A stretch of DNA of 64,000 nucleotides, taken from NCBI RefSeq assembly GCF_035046485.1, contig NC_085138.1:448609204-448673203 (forward strand), given 5' to 3'. The translations under genes were made by a program, and so were the position numbers. The notes beneath the pieces are model-generated. The model did no database searches and had not been told where the DNA came from. It saw only the letters and a program-made list of their open reading frames with translations. This document shows, in pieces, positions 23,674 through 33,496 of the stretch. The DNA comes from Aedes albopictus (lineage: Eukaryota > Arthropoda > Insecta > Diptera > Culicidae). Position 1 is the stretch's first letter, and each line of letters starts with the position of its first letter.

Positions 23674-24130
23674 CGAACCTGTAGCCTTCCTTTGCTCCCC
23701 TCTGTAAACACCCCTTGGCCTTCGAATGAGTGTAATCAGTTTCGTACCTTTTAATTCCGCCCTAATTGCTTATCCTTTGACAGATACGCGTATTTCGATT
23801 ACCACTTGTAATCTTCCTCAGTGTCAGTTATCCACTGTGTGATTACACTCATTCAAAGAGGGTATTCTGCTTAGAGGGTTCGAAAAGTCGGTACAAGAAC
23901 TAAATTATTTGCTAACTTATACTAAAACATTGATGGGACAAATTGTCCAGATCTGTAACGGAACTAAAAAGAAAGGACTTTATCGGTAGACAACGACAAG
24001 AAGAGAGCAGAAGGCGGACGACGACAGACAGGGGCGAACAACAAAACCAAAACACGGACAAAGAAAACAAGGAACGTACTACATCAAACTCTGACATCAA
24101 CACGTTTCAAAAACTGATATATGAGATTAA
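23674..24130. other. Short satellite remnant and unassigned DNA
   Basis: The first ~50 bp continue the CCTT-type satellite. AATGAGTGTAATC (23725) and its inverse GATTACACTCATT (23840) form a ~130 bp inverted pair. The remainder (23880-24130) is unassigned. Confidence 0.4.
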
Positions 24131-24339
24131 CTGAGTTTTCTCCGGAGAGAATTCGATACCCAACTTTACAGCCCAAGCAGACAAATTGTCCAGAGTATCT
24201 TGCAATAGTCCTTGCAGATCTTCCTCCTTTGGTCCGGTGATAGAAACCACGGCGTCATCCGCAAGCTGTCGTAGCATGCAATTTTCCATGAGACATTCGT
24301 CGGTATCTCTGACGTAAAATTGTAAAGAAGGGGACTTAA

Positions 24340-26361
24340 GGCGAAACTGGAAGCATTTCCTCATTTTTTCAGTTTTTGATTTAAAAAAAAATACGAAGTA
24401 ATATTTTCAAAAACGGTGTTGGCACACCGGCCAGGGATATTTCCTACGTTGTGGTTGAATAAATGAAACGACAGTTATTTCCCGTCCAGCCATGGCGGAG
24501 GCATCCCAAGTATGAAACACTAGAAGATTATTATAAACCTACTTCAATAAAACTCTAGTCAAAGCAACATTATCCGCATTGCTTCTACCATAACCTCCGG
24601 AAGATTACAATCTTGCTAGTTGGCCCATCCTGGTAAAGGTTTTGAAGTGTATTCAACAAAAGTAATCCAGCATTTGTAGTAACTATCTCTAGAGTAATCT
24701 ACCTAGATAAATGCTATCCCCACTAATAATGACATTCATCGTAACTATTCCGAATTTATAAATTATATTTCGTCTTGAAAAATGCATCATGAAAGAATAA
24801 ACAAAACTGTCAGAGAAATGATGCAAATAATACGTTCCAAATTTGCAAATTTTGCACGCTGATTATTTATCGTATAGTGCCGCCAAATCAATTGCCGGAT
24901 GAAATTTAATGTGGAATACGCTATTGAAGATGCGAAAAAATAAGCGCCCTCTTCGAAATCGTTAATATAACGTACAAATGTCACCTAAAAATATGCTTGA
25001 AAATCATCATCGAACTGGAAAAATTCAACAATCCAATATGTCGGCGCTAAAAATATCTAATTTCTATCATTTCCACTTTGCTTTCATAAAAGCATTATTT
25101 AACGCATAATGCCTAGTGATTGCATTTGTAATGACAACCTGTATGCTAAATGGTTACGTTAAAAGCTGATATAAAGCCGTTCCGTTATTTTTTTTTACTT
25201 ATAGGAAGACTAAACAGCAACCTGTTACAAAATTGACAGCTGGAATGTGATGTTTACATTTGAGCCATCCATTCGAGTGCAGTGAAAGTACTGTGACTAT
25301 TTTCTTATCGAAGTGATTAAAAACAGCAGAAAATACGTACGATGGCTTTTTCCCATCGGCAACCATATTAAACTATTTAGAACTGACTGGTAAGTAACTG
25401 AGAAACGAGCGTTGTTCGCCAATTCTTCATTCAAGTTGACTAGCGATTCTGGCTATGAACCGTCCTGCTGATGTGGCACTGATGTGCTTCGTAAAGTGTC
25501 CCGTTTATGATTTCGTATGTGGTTCTGCTGTACTTCCATGGCCTGGAGAATGCCGTGATAAACTTCTATCCGTTGTTATCTATAGTTCGAATCATTGATT
25601 CTTGCTGGCCACTGCAAGATTGCCATTACGGAATGTGAATTATGGGTTAAAAGCAATGATGGCGCTCGGTCAGTAGGCAGCCACTGATCAGCTGGTTTAA
25701 ATGCCGTTTGATCTCATATAAAACCGTTTGGTTTACTCGCGTCTTTTATGATAACAAAGTACATTTATAGAATAATATATCACAGCATTCATAAGTTCAT
25801 GTGTATAGTTTTAAACGAACGGTTCTCTAGAGGAACGGAATGCGATGATAAACCTATTTTAAATACCATGTCATATTTGGTTTTAAATTTTGGCTACAGA
25901 AGGTTGTGAAAACAATTAGAAGTAATTTTTTTATCTGTAGTTATTTTGTATATTTAAATGCTTTCTTTACACAACGTGGCATGTTTTCTGCTATAATAAA
26001 ACCTTTATAAAATACTACGAAAGCTGAAAGGTTGTCAATTTGTTACTTGGGTAGTAGGGTAATTGTAAATATTGTAGTGTTGCGCGAACAAACGGTTTTC
26101 GTACACGTGTAGAGGATGGATCAAGGCATCTTCTGATTTTTTTTGGTGTTGAAAAAGTTTTCCATTTTTTCTAAAACCATTTTTTTGTGAAATTTCGTTC
26201 AAAAATGGTTTCTGCAAAAACGAAAAACATTTTCCACTACGAAAAAAAAATCAGAAGATGCCTTGATACATCCTTGTACGAAAACCGATTTTGAAAATAT
26301 TGCTTCGTTATTTAATAAAAAATCAAATACCATAAAGCGTGGAAATGCTTCCAGTTTCGCC
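24340..26361. mobile_element. 2,022 bp non-autonomous TIR element with TTAA target site
   Basis: The ends GGCGAAACTGGAAGCATTTCC and its exact inverse are flanked by TTAA on both sides (24336-24339, 26362-26365). Weaker inverted similarity continues for about 80 bp. Excising the element with one TTAA joins GSC to LSPL in the RT frame of LINE A, restoring the expected QGSCLSPL motif. No transposase frame is present. TTAA duplication is the piggyBac mode, though the tip GGCG is not the common CCC. Confidence 0.9.
26090..26288. repeat. ~200 bp imperfect palindrome inside the TTAA element
   Basis: CGGTTTTCGTACACGTGTAG...CAAGGCATCTTCTGATTTTT (26091-26143) is mirrored by AAAAATCAGAAGATGCCTTG...GTACGAAAACCG (26243-26288). 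The loop itself contains inverted AAAACCATTTTT/AAAAATGGTTTT. It is probably a nested foldback MITE. Confidence 0.75.
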
Positions 26362-26591
26362 TTAAGCATGAGCCCTGGAGGAGACCCATGTAACTAATTC
26401 GTAAAGTTGCCGAGGTTCTATGAGATACAAACATGTGCTTCTCAGACAACAAGTTGTACAAATATTTGTTTAAATTCGGAGAAAGCCCACACTCGTGGAG
26501 TTTGTCTGAAAGCACATCAACGCAAACTGCATCAAAAGCCCCCTTAATATCCAAAAATACTGAACCCAATTGGTATTTTTGAGCGTAGGCC

Positions 26592-27150
26592 AGTTGAATT
26601 TCTGTAGAACGCAGCGCCAGACAATCGCTCGTTCCCTTGCCTCTGCGAAAACCGAATTGAATATCTGAAAGAAGGCCTTTCGATTCAACCCATGTATCGA
26701 GCCGATGGAGAATCATCTTGTCTAGCAGCTTCCATAAGCACGACAACACCGCAGCAGCACGGTACGAGTTGTGATCCGACGCGGGCTTCCTGGGCTTTTG
26801 AATGGCGATAACCCTCACTCGTCTCTAGCCATCCGGAACAGTGTTGCTTTTCAAGAATAGATTGAACAAATTCAACAAGCGCCTCTTCGCGAGGTCTAAG
26901 AGGCTTTTGAGCAAGTTGAACTTTAATCTATCTATTCCTGGGGCAGAGTTGTTCCATGACAGAAGCGCGAGTGAGAATTCTAGCATCGAAAAGGGTGAAT
27001 CCATCACATTCCTTTCGGGTGAATAACGACGAATATTCGCTTGTACTTGGACCGAATCCAGACAGACTTTCTTTGCGAAATCGATAATCCATCGAGGCGA
27101 GCTTTCTCGATCCTCATTTACCGATACCGCGTTGCGCATTCTCCTACCCA
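26592..27150 (-). repeat. 559 bp direct repeat R, left copy (LINE A RT segment)
   Basis: By eye identical throughout to 30121-30679, including the shared in-frame TAG. The left neighbour continues LINE A; the right neighbour is the 3' end of LINE B. Confidence 0.92.
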
Positions 27151-27408
27151 TCATCTGGGGTATCAGAAGGCCGGCTCCAGAGGCACGTTATCCTCCATTT
27201 GGGACATTTGTGCCATCGCCAAAATAACAGCCTATTTCATCATCTACCTGAGGGAAAAGGAAGGAAAAAGGATTTGGATGGGGATAGGGACAGGTAGGGA
27301 AATAGGAAAAATACCCTGGAAGAGGGTACTAACGCACAAGCGTACCACAATGGGTTCAAACAGCGCCCTGAAAAGGGCACTGTAATAACGCATAAAGCGA
27401 AAGAGAGC

Positions 27409-29151
27409 CTATAGCTCTTTACCACAGCGGGTTAAGAACAACAGAATATCCTGAAGATTCAGGTTTCTGAAGTCAGTTTCACTTAATAAGTGTTTACCGA
27501 ATACTCGGAAACGCAGTTGCGCGAAAACTGGACAGTTACATATCAAATGATACGAAGTTCCATAATCGGATTCACAGCTATCACAGGCAAATGAATCAGC
27601 TTGCTGAATATTCGCCATGTGATAGCTGAGTCGGCAGTGGCCAGTCAATGCTTTGACCAGCATGCTGCAATTCTGCTTAGACAGATTAGTTAGATACTTC
27701 GCCACCCGTAGAGATGGCTCAGCACTATACAATTTGGTTTGACGACATGACTCCAAACTATTCCAATATTGTCTGTGTTGAGTGACAGCCCAGGTGTGAA
27801 TCTGAAGCTTAATCCAACACTTCGATATCGGAATAGCTGGCTCAGGGCCAATGAAGTCATGTGATGCTCCAGAGCGAGCTAACTCATCAGCCAATTCATT
27901 TCCAGCGATGGAAGAATGACCAGGTACCCATAGAAGGTGAACAGCGTTTGCTGAATTCAGCTCCTCGATTTGAGTTCGACAAGCGATAACTATCTTCGAC
28001 CTGGAGTTGGCCGAAGCAATTGCTTTAATAGCAGCCTGGCTATCTGAACAGAAGTATATTACTTTGCCCATTACGTGCTGCTGAAGTGCTGATTGCACTC
28101 CGCACATAAGAGCAAAGATTTCGGCCTGAAAAACGGTACAGTGTCTACCAAGTGAATAAGACTGATACAGCCTTAGCTCACGAGAATAAACACCAGCACC
28201 TGCTCGACCTTCGAGAAGGGAGCCATCAGCGTAACATACGATGCCGTCTGAAATACTTCTTTCCAGATAACCAGATGTCCACTCTGCCCGGGAAGGGAAT
28301 TTCGTGGAAAATGTCCTATATGGAAAATTACAAGCAATTGTAAGATCACTTGGAGCAAGGACAATTTTGTCCCAATTCACCAAAAGTGGAAACAACGAGG
28401 TGTGTGTTGAACTGTGGTTCACAGGAGTTTCCTCTAGTAGACCGAGTACCCGTAACCGGTAAGTGCAAGAAAGGGCTTCTTGTTTGAGATGAATGTGTAG
28501 TGGGGCAACGTCAAAGAGAACTTCTAGCGCTGCCGTAGGAGTTGAAGAGAACGCTCCAGACATCGCCATTAAGCACATCCTTTGGAGATGGCCTAATTTT
28601 GATTGGACCGTTCTCACTTCACCCTTTTGCCACCACACAAGACATCCATAAGCCAATATTGGCCGAACCACAGTTGTGTAAATCCATTTGATATACTTGG
28701 GTTTTAGACCCCAAGTTGTACCAAAAGTACGCCGGCATTGCCCGAAGGCCATACAAGCTTTCTTGATTCTGAACTCAATGTGAGGTGTCCAGGAAAGCTT
28801 GGAATCAAGAATGACTCCAATGTACTTTACCTGTTCAGTCACATCGATTTCAGAATCAAAGAGACGCAAAGGTCGAACGCCATTACGGTTTCGCCTTTCC
28901 GTGAAAAGAACAATAGATGTTTTACTCGGATTAACCGAAAGGCCATATTGGCGACACCAACCCTCAACTACCTGAAGGGCGTTTTGCATCAGGTCGAAAA
29001 GGGTGCTGATGCACATACCAACTAACAGTGTTAGGTAGTCGTCGGCAAAACCATAAGTAGGAAAACCGCTATTATTGAGTTGCCTCAATAGCGTATCTGC
29101 TACGAGATTCCACAAAAGCGGTGATAAGACTCCCCCTTGGGGCATCCACAA
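27409..29151 (-). pseudogene. LINE B ORF2, RT core to RNase H (frame 2)
   Basis: About 580 codons beginning near MPQGGVLSPLLWNLV. RT motif YGFADD, then RNase H with CYADGSLLEGRAGAG (Asp), FQAEIFALMCGV (Glu), FCSDSQAAIKA (Asp) and HSSIAGNELADELA (Asp); all four catalytic acids are present. A Cys-rich tail, CDSCESDYGTSYHLIC, follows. The frame is open, but it is separated from the upstream RT half by a one-base frameshift at the G-run 29139-29142. Confidence 0.85.
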
Positions 29152-30120
29152 ACACTCAATTTCCTAATCCCTGCTAGACGCAATGTCGAGAAGAGATATC
29201 GGTTTTTGAGCATTTGGTGAATCCAATTGGAAATCATTGGAGATATACCATGACTCCGTGCGGCTTCCAATATGGCATCGAAAGGCACGTTGTCAAAGGC
29301 ACCCTCGATATCTAAGAAAACACCCAAACAAGATTGCTTTTGAGCGAATGCTTTCTCGATATCGTAAACAACCTTGTGTAAAAGAGTCACAGTGGACTTA
29401 CCAGATTGGTAGGCATGTTGGTTCACATGAAAAGGCACGTTGGCCAGATGAACATCACGGATGTGATGATCCACAATGCGTTCTAAGCATTTCAGAAGAA
29501 AAGAGGTCAAACTGATAGGTCTGAAACTCTTTGCTTCTTCATACGACGCACGACCCACTTTCGGAATAAACTTTACAGTAATATCCCTCCAGGATTTGGG
29601 AATATACCCTGTAGCAAAACTGCAAACAAGTAGTTTTTTCAAAACATGTTTGAAATAATCAAATCCCTTCTGAAGCAAAATAGGATAAATCCCATCTGCC
29701 CCAGGAGATTTGAAAGGAGCAAAGCTATTAAGAGCCCACTCAATCGATTCTATAGTTACAATACTCCGAGCCGAAGCTAAAGAATCATAACTACAAGAAA
29801 AGACATCAGGATCATCCGAAGATGTAATATCCACACATCCAGGGAAGTGTGTGCTGAATAAGCATTCTAGAACTTCCTCATCAGAGGAAGTCAGATCGCC
29901 ATTTGGCAAACGAAGTTCGTTCACCCGGAAATCCTTAGATTTCGCAAGGATTTTGTTTAACCGACTGACTTCACTCAAGCTGGAAACATTTGTACAAAGG
30001 TTTTTCCAGCCGGATCGTTCAGCAGACCGGAGAGCTTTCCTGTAGGCCTTGCGAGCCGACCTGAAAGCCTCCGAACCAGCCGAACGTCGTCTGTTCCAAC
30101 TCTTTCTACATTGTTTCCTG
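29152..30120 (-). pseudogene. LINE B ORF2, N-terminal RT half (frame 1)
   Basis: The translation includes NSFAPFKSPGADGIYPILLQ, FIPKVGRASYEEAKSFRPISL and GVFLDIEGAFDNV (RT motif A Asp present), then runs out of frame at the CPK/CPQGGV junction. Upstream of 30120 the frame continues artificially into LINE A, giving a chimeric 415-codon frame that is not a real protein. Confidence 0.85.
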
Positions 30121-30679
30121 AGTTGAATTTCTGTAGAACGCAGCGCCAGACAATCGCTCGTTCCCTTGCCTCTGCGAAAACCGAATTGAATATCTGAAAG
30201 AAGGCCTTTCGATTCAACCCATGTATCGAGCCGATGGAGAATCATCTTGTCTAGCAGCTTCCATAAGCACGACAACACCGCAGCAGCACGGTACGAGTTG
30301 TGATCCGACGCGGGCTTCCTGGGCTTTTGAATGGCGATAACCCTCACTCGTCTCTAGCCATCCGGAACAGTGTTGCTTTTCAAGAATAGATTGAACAAAT
30401 TCAACAAGCGCCTCTTCGCGAGGTCTAAGAGGCTTTTGAGCAAGTTGAACTTTAATCTATCTATTCCTGGGGCAGAGTTGTTCCATGACAGAAGCGCGAG
30501 TGAGAATTCTAGCATCGAAAAGGGTGAATCCATCACATTCCTTTCGGGTGAATAACGACGAATATTCGCTTGTACTTGGACCGAATCCAGACAGACTTTC
30601 TTTGCGAAATCGATAATCCATCGAGGCGAGCTTTCTCGATCCTCATTTACCGATACCGCGTTGCGCATTCTCCTACCCA
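30121..30679 (-). repeat. 559 bp direct repeat R, right copy (LINE A RT segment)
   Basis: The partner of 26592-27150, with the same length and no difference seen by eye. The right neighbour is the 5'-ward part of LINE A, and the left neighbour is the truncated 5' end of LINE B. Confidence 0.92.
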
Positions 30680-31379
30680 CCGTCCAGAGAGTCCACATTG
30701 ACGTCTCCCGCGATAAACCGTTGACGAAATTCCTCCAATAACCACGTTTCTTTGCCTTCACAAGGTTCGTGAATTTGTTGTGAAGAGAGGAATACCACTC
30801 GTAATTCTCCAGTGTACCGCGCTTCCGGTAGGTTTTAAACGCGACGGATCTTCCGCGATATGCTCCAGTACATTCTTCATCCCACCACAGTGTGGGGGGA
30901 TCTTCGCCGTATCGAAGTTCCCGAAACCGGTCTACGCTGCGCTTGAAGAGCACTTTCGACGATTAACCCGGACAAGAATTGGTATTCTTCCTGCGGTGAA
31001 AGAACGTCAAGGGCGAGCAGTCGCCTCTGAGACCAATTTAGCATATTTACCCCAGTCGATATGCGTCGTGAGGTAACCATATGCATTTTCCTTACTTTTT
31101 TTAGCGAGGGCTTTCAGAAAATCGCCACCTTAAACATTTTTGAAGACAAGGTGTAAATTGTGGGCCAGTCTCAGCGAGGTTAAATCTGTGACATTCAAAT
31201 TTTCTATCATAATCGTTATGCCTCTGTCAGTCATGTTACGATCGATGGCATTCGTAACCGATGTCCATTGTTCACTTACGGAGTTCCACTGGGCTTCGTG
31301 TTCAAATTCGTTATCGACCACAGTGCTGCCAGTGTAGACAACAATAGGAGGCCTAAATACATTCGTAGCACTTGCGTCC

Positions 31380-31563
31380 AACACAGCCTCTCAAATCGTT
31401 ACACCTGGAGATTACCACAGCAGACGAAATCGCAAATCGATCACGTTCTGAATGATGGACGGCACTTCTCCGACAGTATCAACGTCAGAACCTATTGTGG
31501 CGTCACCATCGACTATGACCACTACCTGGTGATGGTCGAACTGCGCCTAAATACCCCGTAACA
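31380..31563 (+). pseudogene. LINE endonuclease C-terminal fragment
   Basis: The + strand encodes TWRLPQQTKSQIDHVLNDGR followed by HFSDSINVRTYCGVTIDYDHYLV, the C-terminal catalytic part of an APE-type LINE endonuclease (the QIDHV and SDH-type motifs; here YDH). Only about 55 codons remain. Confidence 0.75.
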
Positions 31564-31588
31564 ATCTGGTAAGAAGAAGCAATCACTT

Positions 31589-31664
31589 GTGGAGACGCAT
31601 GGTAGCTCTCTGATGTTAACCGGAACAAGCCTTGATGAAATAGAGAGCAACCATGCGTCTCCAC
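31589..31664. repeat. Hairpin with 22 bp arms
   Basis: GTGGAGACGCATGGTAGCTC (31589 on) pairs with the inverse at 31643-31664 with one mismatch. The loop is 32 bp. Weaker pairing continues outward for ~8 bp. Confidence 0.7.
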
Positions 31665-31736
31665 GAGATTACTTTTGATTGTGAAATTTAAATCAATTGG
31701 TTTCCGAAATGTACGTAGTCTCCATTTACTGTTTAT

Positions 31737-32149
31737 CCCTTTCGGGACGGAGCTCAAAAAACTAAAATTTCTATACAAATTGCTCAATTTTGGCTCTTCA
31801 GAACTATCAGATATTTCAATATAACAACACTTTTTCTTTGACATTTGCAAGAACTACTCGTGAACTTTCGATTCCTAGCTTTATCCACCTAGATAAATCG
31901 AAAATTAAAAATTTGCGACAGATAAAACTTTTTCTTGTTTTACAATTTTTGCTCACTTTTTGTTTAACTTGTTATGGTGAATCTCACACATAACATAAAC
32001 AAAAGTTTGTTTGCACACATGCAAGTATACGTAATGGCTCAATATACAAAACAATTTACATCAGGTAAACCAAAGACTAACTAGTTGAAAAAATTTCGCA
32101 AATCTGTTACTGCTCAACAGCACAACTGTGCTGGTTCGTCACGAAAGGG
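31737..32149. mobile_element. TIR element, family 1 longer copy (4 bp TSD)
   Basis: The ends are CCCTTTCGGGACG and CGTCACGAAAGGG, flanked by TTAT on both sides (31733-31736, 32150-32153). It shares its right ~60 bp and scattered interior blocks with 17474-17681. It is non-coding. The superfamily is not determined. Confidence 0.75.
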
Positions 32150-32534
32150 TTATAAGGCCGTGAAAATTAGACTTAACTCCTTTACCAGTTGTGAAGAAAC
32201 AATAAAATAGACAATAAGAGAAAACAGTAAAACTTCAAATGTCTCTTATCTCAGCTTTGTCACTTTGTATCATTGGATAAAAAACGCATTGATCACAAGG
32301 AGACAGTCCGAGTCCAAGAAGCCGATATTACTTCGCGTATAGAGCACAACTTATAGACATTGCAGATCGCTCTGTGTGTAACGGGAACTGACCAGTACAC
32401 CCACTCTACGTATAGTCTCGTTGTATATCCGGGCGTTCACAGTTCCAGCTCTACGATCCCGAAACTCATTTCAACGGTTTCACTTAGGATTAATAAAACA
32501 ACTTCAAACCATTCGTAAAGTTGTGAAGATTTAC
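32150..32534. other. Intergenic stretch, nothing recognised
   Basis: No coding or repeat structure was recognised. It lies between a TIR element and the TMEM145-like 3' end. Confidence 0.4.
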
Positions 32535-32540
32535 TTTATT
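32535..32540 (-). terminator. TMEM145: Candidate poly(A) signal of the TMEM145-like gene
   Basis: AATAAA on the minus strand (TTTATT on the + strand), about 255 bases after the stop codon at 32797-32799. Confidence 0.5.
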
Positions 32541-32796
32541 TGTTATAGTTATGTGTGCATTTCTCCTGATTAAACTCTGTTTTTTTTTCTTTTACGAACA
32601 ACCAAAATGTATGCATGCACACTCCTATGGATTACCGACTCGCACGATACTACCATTGACAAAATATGAAAACAGCAAGTTTGATATTCTACAGATTTTT
32701 TTTTGGAAAGCAGTTTGACACTCAATTAAAAAATCGTATTACCAGAAACTCATGGAAGTGTGAATGTATCCATTAGACCACAGCATCTTCCCAGGT

Positions 32797-33496
32797 TTAA
32801 CTTGACCTCTCTTCCCGTTTGGCAGCAAACAGATGCTTCGGAACCGATCCCTCCGCGTGATGTCCATCCAGACTGGGCAGTATAATCTTGTTACGGCGCC
32901 TTTCTTCTGCCATCGCTGCAGCCGCCGCACCCACAATAAACGGATTGAACGGTTTCGGTTCCACCCGTGGACTATTGATATTCGAATCGTCCAACGGTGC
33001 TGGCGGTGCCGATGGGGTTGTACTGTTCTTGTTTTCGCCTTCTGTGTCACCGTCGAGGTGGTTACTGTTATTGATCGAACCACCGCTACCATCATGTTTT
33101 GGCGGGCTTGTCGAGATAGAAGTGTCCAGTGAGGGATGCCCGGAATCGACCAGGATGTCGTGGTTGCCATAGTTGTTGTTATTGTTGGCTCCGTCATCGT
33201 CTTCGTTGTTGTGGTTATTGTTATTACTATCGTTGTTGCCATGAGTTCCGTTACTGATGGCCAAACTTTGTGGCGCACTGTCAGGGGGGCTGTAGATGTT
33301 GCGTTGATTGGTCTGGGAGGGGGTTGTCCTGAGGAGAGCCGGGTGGTTCTGTGGATTTGGGTAAGGGTGGTGATTGTTGTTGAGCGATTTTGCCGCCGCC
33401 GGGAATGAGACGTAACTGATTGGAGTGGAGGTGCTGTGATAGATGTCCCTTTCACGCAGATATTGATCGTAGATTCCATTCAGCGTTGCCGTGTTG
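32797..33496 (-). CDS. TMEM145: TMEM145-like exon 7 (cytoplasmic tail)
   Basis: The acceptor TTTCAG leads into CAACACGGCAACG. About 232 codons are rich in Asn, Ser and Pro, with NNNN and DDD runs and an Ala-run (GAAAAAMAEERRRNK) near the end. It ends REERSS-stop. The tail has no recognised domain. Confidence 0.88.

Larger units (their letters stand above)
27151..30120 (-). mobile_element. 5'-truncated RNase H LINE copy B inserted in LINE A
   Basis: 2,970 bp between the two 559 bp repeats. On the minus strand it encodes the pre-RT region, RT and RNase H, then a ~250 bp 3' UTR ending near CTTCTGATACC. The endonuclease domain is missing, consistent with 5' truncation. The domain order (RT then RNase H) suits LOA/I-type clades such as mosquito Lian/Loner-like elements, but I cannot fix the clade. 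A second decayed copy is at 15577-16335. Confidence 0.88.
24131..31078 (-). mobile_element. I-type LINE copy A, interrupted by two insertions
   Basis: Read on the minus strand, LINE ORF2 pieces appear in order: 31078-30680 (pre-RT region, LWWDEECTGAYRGRS), a 559 bp RT block (30679-30121, repeated at 27150-26592), 26591-26362 (SVFLDIKGAFDAV, SYMGLLQGSCL) and 24339-24131 (DECL...LRQLADDAVVSITGP). Element B splits it at 27151-30120 and a TTAA element at 24340-26361. An in-frame TAG replaces an expected Trp codon in VPDGW, and there is a frameshift near 30955. It is 5'-truncated and ends abruptly at 24131. Confidence 0.85.

Noticed and set aside
29100..30347. 415-codon minus-strand frame as one protein
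   Set aside because: It is a chimera: codons from 30347 to 30121 belong to LINE A, the rest to LINE B. The junction falls exactly at the repeat boundary.
33136..33408. 90-codon + strand frame, Val/Ile-rich
   Set aside because: It is the antisense of the Asn-rich tail exon of the TMEM145-like gene, which has phase-matched introns and family homology.
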